Origin: Haliclona indistincta
Taxonomy: Eukaryota; Porifera; Demospongiae; Haplosclerida; Chalinidae
Reading direction: 5' to 3'
Assembly (NCBI GenBank): GCA_964017065.1
Contig: OZ024786.1
Coordinates: 10,917,047-10,981,046, forward strand
Length of the DNA stretch: 64,000 nt
Shown: piece by piece, positions 34,828-45,136 of the stretch
Layout of the letters: each line of letters starts with the position of its first letter
Position numbering within the stretch: the first letter of the stretch is position 1
Notes under the pieces: generated by a model
What the model was told of the DNA's origin: nothing
Databases searched by the model: none
The model's input: only the letters and a program-made list of their open reading frames with translations
Program-made: the position numbers and the translations under genes

Positions 34828-36829
34828 ATATTCTACTCACACAACACTGATGACATGTGTGTTGATTGATGATAATGATGGATCAGAAACAGGTTCCCCA
34901 CTTATCTCCCAGACAAGAAATGTTCCATCTGGTTTATAAGTCAAGATATACTCAGACTCATCTCTTGTGATCTGCCATATTGAGCTGGAGGGCTCACTCT
35001 AGGTATGTTGACAACCATTATGTACTATACCATCATCAGTAACACCATCACTCACAGCACTGGAGTGTGTCATAGTCTTCATCACATCCTCAGCTGCTGT
35101 GGGTAGGAAACACACATGACCCATGTGCACAGTATGACTGCAAAACGGACACATACAATGGATTACCATACCTTGAGAATCAGGTCCACTCGACTTGTGA
35201 TGGGAATCTGTTGCAAAATAAAGATACAATTACAGTACATGTAGCCAAGAAACAAACTGCATCAGCTAATTGTAGTATAAATTAATTATTATGTCAATAT
35301 GTGAGTACCTGCAGAAGTTTGAATTGTGATGGGGTTAGTCACAGATTCTTGAGGTTCTTGTGATCTGTCAATAGCCTGTTGAAAGAAGTACATGCACTAC
35401 ACTGCATGTAGTGTACATATTGCACTCACTTGAGCAGCAAGGCTGCTGTCACTTGAATGTACAAGAACTCTTCTGTCTTCCACAGAACTATGTGTTCTGT
35501 CACCATGATCATCTATAGTTAGTGAAAATTAATGCATAACAGCTACAAATGCAACATCATAATCATATTCAAATTAAAGTATCATAACTAGTGTCAAGCA
35601 TATCTTTGCATCGTGTAACTAAATTGCATGATGTAAAGGATAATGCATGCAATGTGCACAACATGCAAAACTCGCAAAACATCACCTTTCAACTGAAGTG
35701 CAATGGTTAGTTGAAGTACAAGATCTTCTACAAGTGATATCTGATGATCAAAATCTAAAGTGACACAGTTTCTATGATAACACATCCTCACCTCATTCTG
35801 ATCACTGGTGTCCACTACTATAGTGTCTCCTACCCTAAGGTAGGTGACACTGCTCTCCACCAGCAGCTCCCTGTTCTTTTGTGCTAGCCTCACTAGTTCG
35901 GTCATTAGATACTGTGGAGCACAGCAGATTACCCATACACTCCCTCCTCTGACCACCACGATACGCACATAGACACTTTTCTCGTTGAACGCTTTTCTAA
36001 GAACACCTTGAATATCGCTCAGTGTCTTATCGTCGGGATTCCATTCCAATTTTAATGTCAGAGTAGTAGGTGGAGCAAACTCCATTGACTCAGCTAAGAT
36101 AAAAGGCTTCAACTCATTAATGATTTTCGTCAGTTTTCTAGAACAGAAATCTTCTAAGTATTGGAAATAGACTTCAATTTTTTCGGTTACAGAAGAAACC
36201 TTAAAATGTTCTGCAACATTCTTGAGACGAGAACAACAGATAAAAGTTGAGTGGTTTTGTAGGACAAGCATGACATCAGAAATGCAGCTAGCATTGACAA
36301 GAGAAGCTTTTACATCCGGATAATGTGAAAGAAATTTTTGGAGGTTTTCTGCTGTTACCGACTCCTCCCTTTCAAACTCTTCCGTGACTTCAGCAAACAA
36401 TCGAACAAACTGCCCTTGGAGATCTTCAAAATCTCCTTGATACACCTGAGGTATGAATGCAACGGAAGCAGCAGCACCTAAAGAATGAAGCACCATGGTG
36501 CAGATGCCTCGGTGGAAGTGCATGCACACTGCACACTGGACATGCTTTGACCGTCAACACACAGCAACTACATACAGCTACCCATCAGCAGATGATGATT
36601 GTAACAGATTTATAAAGTACAATGGTCATACAAGCTGGCAAAAATAACAGAAGCCAATAGTATGCTACCACAGTGTAATAGTTAGCTGGGCGTGCACAAA
36701 GCAGTCATGCTTGTAGCAGCTAGCTTTTTCGGTTTTGCTGCTTTTTGTTCGGACCCGCCACGCTATCCTGTAGTCCAGATCAAACCTACAATCTGCTAGC
36801 CAGTTAACCATGGACACATTCGACTTCGG

Positions 36830-37080
36830 AAAAGTCCAGATCGCCAGCAACGGTAAACAAAGTAAGCAAATCACGCCATAACTCACGAACAAAGATTTAA
36901 TTCAAAAATCTAAGACCATCAAGTTCGAGCTCTTAACGTGTTGTGTCGATATTGCACTTACCACCAGCTGATTCTTCGCCGTCTTTCAGAACTAGAGCGG
37001 ACAGACATACAGACAGACAGACAGACAGACAGACGCGCACGACTACTGTATGCCTCGTGGCTCCGCCCACCGAGGCATAA
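36830..37080. mobile_element. Element with terminal 'tatgcctcg..cgaggcata' hairpin
   Basis: Shares with the elements ending at 24954 and 46873 a 'gtaagcaa..cgccataactc' segment, a gacagaca repeat (37001-37035), 'actgta/accgta' and a terminal hairpin (37050-37079; arms TGCCTCG and CGAGGCA). It sits in the intron between the death-domain and central exons of copy F. The left boundary is approximate. Confidence 0.55.
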
Positions 37081-37089
37081 TGATTGTGC

Positions 37090-37194
37090 AGCAATATCAC
37101 TTTGGAAAAAATGTTTATGCACTCGCTGATGCAGGCACACTGGGCTCAGTGGTGAAGCTGTTAGAAAAGCAATATTATTTAATACATCAGTGTC
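37090..37194 (+). pseudogene. Relic exon, possibly ankyrin-like, inside the copy F intron
   Basis: Directly after the 37050-37079 hairpin and 'attgtgcag'; parallel to 28858-28962 (YALADAGTLGSVVKLLEKQY). No neighbouring exons are seen. Confidence 0.35.
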
Positions 37195-37664
37195 CTTCAA
37201 TAAAATTATTTAATGCCCCTCATATTAGTGAAACACAAAAACTAAACGATTGATCATAAGAATAAACTCCCAAGTGTCTATGTGCCAAGGATACATCATT
37301 ATAATTATTACATTTCACACATTACCTGTGATTTGTAAAACTTGGTACTTCTCTCTCAGTCTAGCTGACAGTGTGTGTTGATTGATCTTCTCCAGAGCTG
37401 TTACAATGTCCCTCCATGAAGCAGATGGTGTTGAGTCAAGCCAATACTGTAGCAATTCAATTCTCCAATATTGTATTCCCTCTTGCGGAGCAGATTGCCT
37501 GATCTCCTTTAGTTTACTGGGAGGCACTCTCAACGCCACACCCAGGGAATTCAAATCATTGATCGAGTGCAGCTCCTCCGTCAGTTGGTAGATGGTTGGT
37601 ACTGGGATATTTTACAAATATAATGACTAGAATAAAGAGTCATAACTAGCTTACCGTCAGACAT

Positions 37665-38456
37665 TATCAGCGGATTTAGCGCTATAGCCTATAGGTAAAC
37701 ACGAAAAGGGCGGTACTCAAGCAGACAAATGGCAATGTTTTGTAATGACGTAATGCTAAATTCATGAGGGTGTGGCTCGTACTGCGCAGATCAGACGTGG
37801 CGTTACATGAATATCATCATGATTATAGAACCAAAGATAAAACCAACTTTCTCTCCTTTTCCATGCTGTCCACAGTCGATTGCTAGAAACTTTTGTGTCA
37901 AGCCTAGGCAGTCATGAACATAACCATAGATAGTGTGTATGAGAGTAACATTCTAGTAGTCATCAAGAAGCTAAATTCTTCATGAAATGGAGTGTCAATT
38001 CTGTCTCTTGCAGTTCCGAGCAATGAGGAATAGACTAGTCTGCATACCACAACAAGACTCAATGATAACTGTGTCATAGATGGGTGCGTAGTAATTTACT
38101 AGATTAATTTTCGTATCTTGCTGCTTTTGAAGATGAGGTTTCATTCATACTGTCAATGAAATCTAGCTCGTTAATCATTCCATAGCCCAGTTTCATATGG
38201 TACTGTACTGGGGTTGCAGCATTTTTGGATTGGGTTCTCGCTCAGGCTCCATCTCTTCGCTGAGTCTGAGCAAGCGCGAATAGCATTCCAGAGTGCAATC
38301 TGACGACCACAGACACGCTAGATTGGAATCTACAAAGTTCATTTGTGGTCTACCACTACGACCCGGAAGTAGCGGAAATGATCATTTTAGTGTATATTAC
38401 TTCCTCTCACGACGTCGAAACAGAGTTCATTGATATAGGCTGTACGTGTGTTCACG
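37665..38456. promoter_or_regulatory. Divergent promoter region, adaptor F / orphan TM2-like exon
   Basis: 792 bp, homologous to the three other divergent spacers, with CCGGAAGT at 38363-38370. It is still recognisable although the TM2-like gene to its right is broken. Confidence 0.45.
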
Positions 38457-38523
38457 ATGATAGCTGTTCTTGTACTGTTATATCGTGTGCCTCGCCGCCG
38501 CCTCTGGTCCGCATGAAAGGTGA
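38457..38523 (+). pseudogene. Orphan signal-peptide exon of TM2-like copy 5
   Basis: ATG ATA GCT GTT CTT GTA is followed by loss of two bases relative to copy 3 (CTCTG to CTG), so the signal peptide is frameshifted to an Arg-rich run. The gtgagt donor is retained. Homology to the TM2-like intron runs to about 38715, where the foldback element starts; exons 2 and 3 are not found downstream. Confidence 0.75.
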
Positions 38524-38721
38524 GTGAGTTGAAGACGAGTCACTGTCAGTGGTGAGCTCGATCTGTCACTACGGGGCCGCATTACGTGTGTCTAAAAAGC
38601 CATATAGACTGAATGTACAATCATTCATTTACCTGAATTACCCATGCTGCCAAAATTCTAACTCTTCAGTTGTAGCATTATGTAAATTGGAAAGCAATTT
38701 TCATAACTAACATACTAGTAA

Positions 38722-40388
38722 GGTGGCTTAAGGAAATTCTGGGGACGTTGCGGATAAAAGCACCAAACTTTGTACATTTATTCACTAGTACATATGAAGT
38801 AATTTCAGGGTAGGTACCACCTCTAAAACCATTCTTGATAATTAATGAAAAAAATTTGCAGCGTCAGCAAAAAATTACGAGAAATTCTGGTGATGATGCA
38901 GATAAAGGCACCAAACTTTGTAAATTTATTCACTAGTACATATCAAGCAATTTCAGGGTAGGTACCACCTCTGAAACCAATCTTAACATAAGAGAATAAT
39001 TAATTTTAAAATTTGCAGCGTCAGCAAAAAATTACAAGAAATTCTGGTGATGTTGCAGACTGAAAGGCACCAAACTTTGTAAATTTATTCACTAGTACAT
39101 ATCAAGTAATTCCATGGTAAGTACCACTTCTGAAAGAGTTCTTAACATAAGAAAATAAATCATAATTATTAAAAAAAAATGCGGTCATCGTCAGCAAATT
39201 TTGATTACTCTACATGTAGTGTAAGAAACAACTCAACAGAATTTAGTATACAATTTATTTGTTACAATTACATTTGGCTGCACAGCTCTGTACAGTTTCA
39301 CTGGGCTTTCCTACATAAACATCTTGCACCATGCACCGGCAACCCTTGTCACTCTTGCAGCCACATTTTACCAGTTCACTGCAGGCTGCAGAGGAGAGTG
39401 GCAGTGTGCACCGCACTGGCACCCAAGACAAATTCTCCTTATTCAATTTCCGACCGTACTCTTCTGGTGAGGGTGCTTCTTGTTGTGGCTGGTCGCTGGT
39501 AGTCCAAATTCCAGCCTGATAGGAACACTTTACGGTTTCGAGTGCTGTTGCAGAGCATCTTGCATTGGAGGTATGTTTTCCATTGTTCGGTTCTTTTGAC
39601 AAAACATCTCCCTTCGTGCTTCGTTTAGACACTCCAATTGCAAACTGCTTGTCCTATCATAAATAATTGCAACAGTAAAACGCATCAGAGGCATCGAAAA
39701 ACCTCACTGTTAATGTTGCACTTCGAAACGTGTATCCTATCAGGCTGGAATTTGGACTACCAGCGACCAGCCACAAGAAGCACCCTCACGAGAAGAGTAC
39801 GGTTTGACATTGAATAAGGAGAATTTGTCTTGGATGCCAGTGTGATGCACACTGCCACTCTCCTCTGCAGCCTGCTTGGAACTGGTAAAATGTGGCTGCA
39901 AGAGTGACAAGGGTTGCCGGTAGTGCAAGATGTTCATGTAGGAAAGCCCAGTGAAACTGTACAGAGCTGTGCAGCCAAATGTAATTGCAACAAATAAATT
40001 GTATACTAAATTCTGTTGAGTTGTTTCTTAGACTGCATGTAGAGTAATCAAAATTTGCTGACGATGACATTGCAATTTTTAATAATTATGATTTATTTTC
40101 TTATGTTAAGAATTCTTTCAGAAGTGGTACTTACCATGGAATTACTTGATATGTACTAGTGAATAAATTTACAAAGTTTGGTGCCTTTATCTGCAACATC
40201 ACCAGAATTTCTTATAATTTTTGCTGACACTGCAAATTTTTTAATTAATTATTTTCCTTTGTTAAGATTGGTTTCAGAGATTGTACCTACCCTGAAATTA
40301 CTTCATATGTACTAGTGAATAAATGTACAAAGTTTGGTTCTTTTATCCGCAACGTCCCAAAAACCTGAAAATTTGGACATAAGCCACC
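38722..40388. mobile_element. Foldback-type element with repeats in its arms
   Basis: The termini GGTGGCTTA and TAAGCCACC are inverted. The left arm holds three tandem copies (starting about 38733, 38880 and 39037) of a roughly 150-bp unit (aaattctgg..ttgc..caccaaactttgtaaattt..actagtacatat). The right arm holds two inverted copies. The centre is an imperfect inverted duplication of coding-like sequence (39180-39640 versus 39730-40070). Long, internally repetitive inverted repeats are typical of foldback elements. It truncates TM2-like copy 5. Confidence 0.7.
39255..39632 (-). pseudogene. Cys-rich tail relic (CXC-like) inside the foldback element
   Basis: Minus-strand frame with CSELVKCGCKSDKGCR and a final CAAKCNCNK. 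The C-x-C-K..C-x-C spacing resembles cysteine-rich tails found on some uncharacterised transposon-linked proteins of marine invertebrates. The second arm (about 39800-39980, plus) carries the same region with stops. It is only the 3' end of a gene and has no catalytic domain in view. Confidence 0.4.
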
Positions 40389-40639
40389 TGACTAAAAGCA
40401 CATGTGCTTTCAACAAACTTAATTGACTCCCCAGTTTTCTAACAAACTGGCTGTTACTAGTAGTCAACACTACACCTCTCCTACTACATACATTGCCATA
40501 GGCAAGGGGAGACAATTGCCCCCCAGACTCAGTAGATGAATTTAGTTATTATTCTTGCAGGGTTGTGACTATGTTGGCCACATGGGTGATTTAGTGCAAG
40601 CCACATGTAAACTAGCTATTTTATCTCTGTTTAGACCAA

Positions 40640-41902
40640 GAAGCCAACTGCTGTTATTTATGAATCTTATTAACACATTTTGAATTTGTGCTAGCTATCT
40701 ACAACAGCCAGGCTTTTGTACTTTATTGCATCTTGTAGATCATTGCCTTAGCTACACTATGGTACAATTGGTTTGTCACTAGCTAGTTCACAGGCCCAGC
40801 ACAAATTCAGAGAGGGTTATTTATGAATCTCATTAACACATTTTTGAATTTGTGCTGGCTATCTACAACAGCCAGGCCTTTGTACTTTATTGCATCTTGT
40901 AGAACAGAGTCTTAGCTTCACCATGGTACAATTGGTTTGTCACTAGCTAGTTCACAGGCCCAGCACAAATTCAGATAGTACTTTTAACTGTGATTTATGA
41001 ATCTCATTAACACATTTTGAATTTGTGCTAGCTATGTACAACAGCCAGGCCTTTGTACTTTGTTGCATCTTGTAGAACAGAGTCTTAGCTTCACTATGGT
41101 ACAATTGGTTTGTCACTAGCTAGTTCACAAGCCCAGCACAAATTCAGATAGTACTTTTAATTGTTATTTATGAATCTCATTAACACATTTTGAATTTGTG
41201 CTGGCTAGTTAAGAACTCCAAGTGTTTAACCTTTATTGCTTCTTGTAGAACAGAGTCTTAGCTTCACTATGGTACAATTGGTTTGTCACTAGCTAGTTCA
41301 CAGGCCCAGCACAAATTCAGATAGTACTTTTAACTGTGATTTATGAATCTCATTAACACATTTTGAATTTGTGCTGGCTAGTTAAGAACTCCAAGTGTTT
41401 AACCTTTATTGCTTCTTGTAGAACAGAGTCTTAGCTTCACTATGGTACAATTGGTTTGTCACTAGCTAGTTCACAAGCCCAGCACAAATTCAGATAGTAC
41501 TTTTAATTGTTATTTATGAATCTCATTAACACATTTTGAATTTGTGCTGGCTAGTTAAGAACTCCAAGTGTTTAACCTTTATTGCTTCTTGTAGAACAGA
41601 GTCTTAGCTTCACTATGGTACAATTGGTTTGTCACTAGCTAGTTCACAAGCCCAGCACAAATTCAGATAGTACTTTTAATTGTTATTTATGAATCTCATT
41701 AACACATTTTGAATTTGTGCTGGCTAGTTAAGAACTCCAAGTGTTTAACCTTTATTGCTTCTTGTAGAACAGAGTCTTAGCTTCACCATGGTACAATTGG
41801 TTTGTCACTAGCTAGTTCACAGGCCCAGCACAAATTCAGATAGTACTTTTAACTGTGATTTATGAATCTCATTAACACATTTTGAATTTGTGCTGGCTAG
41901 TT
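40640..41902. repeat. 173-bp tandem repeat, about seven units
   Basis: The phrase 'ttatgaatct(c/t)attaacac' recurs at 40658, 40821, 40995, 41168, 41341, 41514, 41687 and 41860. The spacing is 173-174 bp except the first (163). Each unit contains 'tggtacaattggtttgtcac' and 'cccagcacaaattcag'. Units from 41168 on are almost identical to one another; the first two are the most diverged. No coding frame runs through it. Confidence 0.9.
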
Positions 41903-42744
41903 GGGAGGCACGGTAGTGCCTCCCTATGTAGGGTTGAACGGGAAAACAAGATGGCGGCTACATTCAATGTATTAGCGTTCAAACGCTGATATTTCGCCTC
42001 GTGATGAACTCTATACGTCCAAAGACACTTAGATCTGCTCACTGGCGTTGCCCCATCTTACAGTAGCAAGGAGATTGCTCGAAATTGTTACTAAAGTGAC
42101 GAACCTGGAAACGGTGAAAATCGACTTTCGTCATCTTCGTTTTCTTCTTCTTCTTCTTTCTTCCACTCGCCTAGCGCCTTTACGCGAGTGGTGCCGAGAC
42201 CAAAACACTCACGAACAGTCGTGAAATTCTCCTGGCAGGTGCCTTTTGAACATTGTTTTTAGCGAAACGGCGATCTAAATTCCGCGAGTTTCTCGATCGT
42301 GATCCGTTGTCAGGTAAGTGTTAGACGCCATTACTGCGATTGCGCAATACGCACGTGACCAAGCACTATAGCACACGTGACCAAGCACTAGCTTGACTAT
42401 CGTCCCGCCGTATGGATGACGGGTGAGAACACATTTGTCTGGAGTCTTCGAAGACGGTAAGCTCGAGTAGGATTACCATTCTGCACTTGCCAGATAATTA
42501 TAACCGCCGTACAGATCTCTACATCAAGTTTGGGCGGGGCTCCTATGCACTGCATATGCATGCATGCATGCGTAGGCGGGCTGATATGTACAGCATAACA
42601 ATTATTTTTAGATACAAGTTTAAAATTGTTAATAATAAAGAAAAGCCATCAACAACAGGAAAAATAAACCAATGGTGGAAACAAAGACGGCTCAGTACGT
42701 GTATGATGAACTGCACTTCACTGAAAAAGAAAAAAGGACACAAA

Positions 42745-43146
42745 CAAGAAAATTAAAAAGATTTCTATCGAAATCAAAAGGATGTAGGGTTGTGAAATCT
42801 ATACCACTGGTCCACAATGTAAACTAACAAGGAACAAGCATGGAATGGTAACACGATTGACTTGCTAACAGACCATAGATCCCTACATCAGTGGCTGTAT
42901 ATACATGTAAGATCAATATTTTGTCACAAGCTGGATGCACATTAGGTGTCAGTCAACAGCAACTAGCTGAACTAGCTATAGCCAACCACAGCAGCCACTG
43001 ATGTAGGGATCTATGGTCTGTTAGCAAGTCAATCGTGTTACCATTCCATGCTTGTTCCTTGTTAGTTTACATTGTGGACCAGTGGTATAGATTTCACAAC
43101 CCTACATCCTTTTGATTTCGATAGAAATCTTTTTAATTTTCTTGTG
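42745..43146. mobile_element. Long near-perfect hairpin, nested element
   Basis: The arm 'caagaaaattaaaaagattt .. tccctacatcagtggct' (about 150 bp) is repeated inverted at about 42990-43146, with a spacer near 100 bp. One arm plus a short second end is found alone at 20274-20451. Confidence 0.8.
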
Positions 43147-43331
43147 TATATAGGCATGCATGTTTGCATTGTTGGTCTGCTGTATGACAGGAAACTAGCA
43201 ATAGGAGCCAGTTACAAGAACCCTATTTGTTTTGTGTATGCAGACAACCACATGACAACTCAAGGCACAGTATTGGTGTATACTTTTGTCATTGTTATTA
43301 TAATACTGAACAGGCTCTATGTTATGTGTGA

Positions 43332-43531
43332 NNNNNNNNNNNNNNNNNNNNNNNNNNNNNNNNNNNNNNNNNNNNNNNNNNNNNNNNNNNNNNNNNNNNN
43401 NNNNNNNNNNNNNNNNNNNNNNNNNNNNNNNNNNNNNNNNNNNNNNNNNNNNNNNNNNNNNNNNNNNNNNNNNNNNNNNNNNNNNNNNNNNNNNNNNNNN
43501 NNNNNNNNNNNNNNNNNNNNNNNNNNNNNNN
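43332..43531. other. Assembly gap (200 N)
   Basis: A run of N, round length, so probably a placeholder of unknown true size. It lies inside the inverted-repeat element; open frames crossing it are not real evidence. Confidence 0.99.
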
Positions 43532-44154
43532 GGTCTTGTCCTTCCTTAGATGTGTGCGATAGTGCGAGATTGGTTTCCAGAAACAATTCCACGGTAAGTT
43601 ATATCGGCTAGAAGACGCCGATCTGTCATCTTTCGTGGTTTCATACCCGTAGTGATTTTCGCGTTCAGTGTTGCATAATAGACTGCAGTCATAGTAGCCT
43701 TTACACTAGCGCTTGATTTACTTTGCTAACTACGATAGTTTCAGAGATACAACTCCTTGACAACTAATTAAAAAAATTAATTAAAATTGTGCGTGGGCGT
43801 GGGCCTGCACCCTTAAGTAAAACATTCTGCTTCTTTTGATACCAAAATTGTTACTATACTAATTTCTTCCGCGTTTGACCAATTTTTAGCCTTCAACAGC
43901 CAGACTATAAGCAAAGAAGAGATTCAACTTTTCTTCAAATGATTGTGTGATACTATTACTTCATTGCATAATAATTATATAATTTTAAACGAATGGCTTT
44001 GTATGTACATCACTCGATCTTAATAAACGACACTGTGGGTGCATAGTTAAATGTAGAACACGACACAACTTGTCCTGGAGTACGAAGACCTCACTTGATG
44101 CCATGTAGATAGGCTAGTGGCTGCTGTGGTATGCTTATGCGTATCTACAGAATG

Positions 44155-44305
44155 AGCAAGTGACTTGCGCATTCTGTAGACTGCCCATTCTATAGAATGC
44201 GCAGCACATTCTATAGAATGGGCGCCATTCTATAGAATGGCGCCCATTCTAGGAATTCCTAGAATGAGCAGCGCATTCTATAGAATGCGCAAATTCCTAG
44301 AATGT
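44155..44305. repeat. Cluster of nested palindromes based on CATTCTATAGAATG
   Basis: Four copies of 'cattctatagaatg' and a central 'cattctaggaattcctagaatg', with arms extended by gcgc or ggcgcc, are packed into about 150 bp. Any stretch can pair with several others. It lies inside the 41903-45130 element. Confidence 0.85.
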
Positions 44306-45136
44306 GTGGAACACATGTACGGAGAAGTCTTTGTTTCCACCATTAGTTTAGTATTCCTGTTGTTGATGGCTTTTCTTAAACTTGTAGCTAAAATCATATA
44401 TCAGGTCTGCCTAGTATCAGGTCTGCCTAGTCGCCTACGCATGTATGCAGTGCATACGAGCCCCGCCCACACTTGCTTGTACTAGATCTACACGGCGGTT
44501 ATAACTATCTGGCAAGTGCAGAATGGCGATCCTACACGAGCTTACCGTTCTTCGAAGACTCCAGACAAATGCCGGGTGTGTGTTCTCCGTGATAGTGATC
44601 CAATCATCCACACGGCGCAGCGATACTTTAGCTGCTTGGTCACGTGCACTACCCATTGCTAATTGGTCACGTGCGTATTGCGCAATCACAATAATGGCGT
44701 CTAACACTAAGCTGACAATGGATCACGATCGAGAAATCGCGGAACTTAGATCGCCGTTACGCTAAAAACAAAGCTCAAAAGGCACATGCCAGGAGAATTT
44801 CACGACTGTTCGTGGATGTTTTGGTCTCGGCACTGCTCGCGTAAAGGCGCTAGGCGAGTTGAAGAAAGAAGAAAGAAAGAAGAAAGAAGAAAACGAAGAT
44901 GACGAAACTCGATTTTCACCGTTTACAGGTTCGTCACTTTAGTAACAATTTCGAGCAATCTCCTTGCTACTGTAAGATGGGGCAACGCCAGAGAGCAGAT
45001 CTAAGTGTCTAAAGACGTCTAAAATTCAACACCAGGCGAAATATCAGCGCTTGAACGCTAATACATTGTATGTAGCCGCCATCTTGTTTTCTCGTTCATC
45101 CCTACATAGGGAGACACTACCGTGTCTCCCTAATAG

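Larger units (their letters stand above)
31664..37664 (-). pseudogene. Adaptor copy F: nonsense codon before SH2-1, 1.9-kb transposon in an intron
   Basis: Exons: 37664-37655, 37601-37326 (death domain), 36477-35686 (central domain, with its own short Ala-rich start instead of the linker exon), 35512-35430, 35375-35309, 35207-35172, 35096-34841 (SH2-1a), 32859-32683 (SH2-1b), 32632-32587, 32324-32137, 31862-31664. The central domain is closer to copy A than to B or D (FIPQVYQGDFEDLQGQFVRL). A CAG-to-TAG change at 34999-35001 stops translation just before SH2-1. SH2-1 also has FLVW (TGG at 34909-34911), as in D. The SH2-1 intron, normally about 48 bp, carries a 1.9-kb insertion. A product with only the death domain, central domain and hinge is conceivable. 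Confidence 0.75.
41903..45130. mobile_element. 3.2-kb inverted-repeat element with hairpin termini
   Basis: The left end is itself a hairpin (GGGAGGCA..TGCCTCCC) followed by TATGTAGGGTTGAACGGG and 'caagatggcggctaca'. The right end is its inverted match (gggagacac..gtgtctccc). Homology between the arms extends about 600 bp (41903-42560 versus 44430-45130), including a 'cttcttctt' tract. The interior carries a nested hairpin, the assembly gap and a palindrome cluster. No transposase is recognised, but the gap could hide part of one. Confidence 0.75.

Noticed and set aside
40640..41902. Possible CRISPR-like array
   Set aside because: The repeats are directly adjacent 173-bp units with no variable spacers, and the DNA is eukaryotic.
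43072..43611. 179-residue plus-strand frame
   Set aside because: Nearly 70 codons are N from the assembly gap, so it cannot be assessed.
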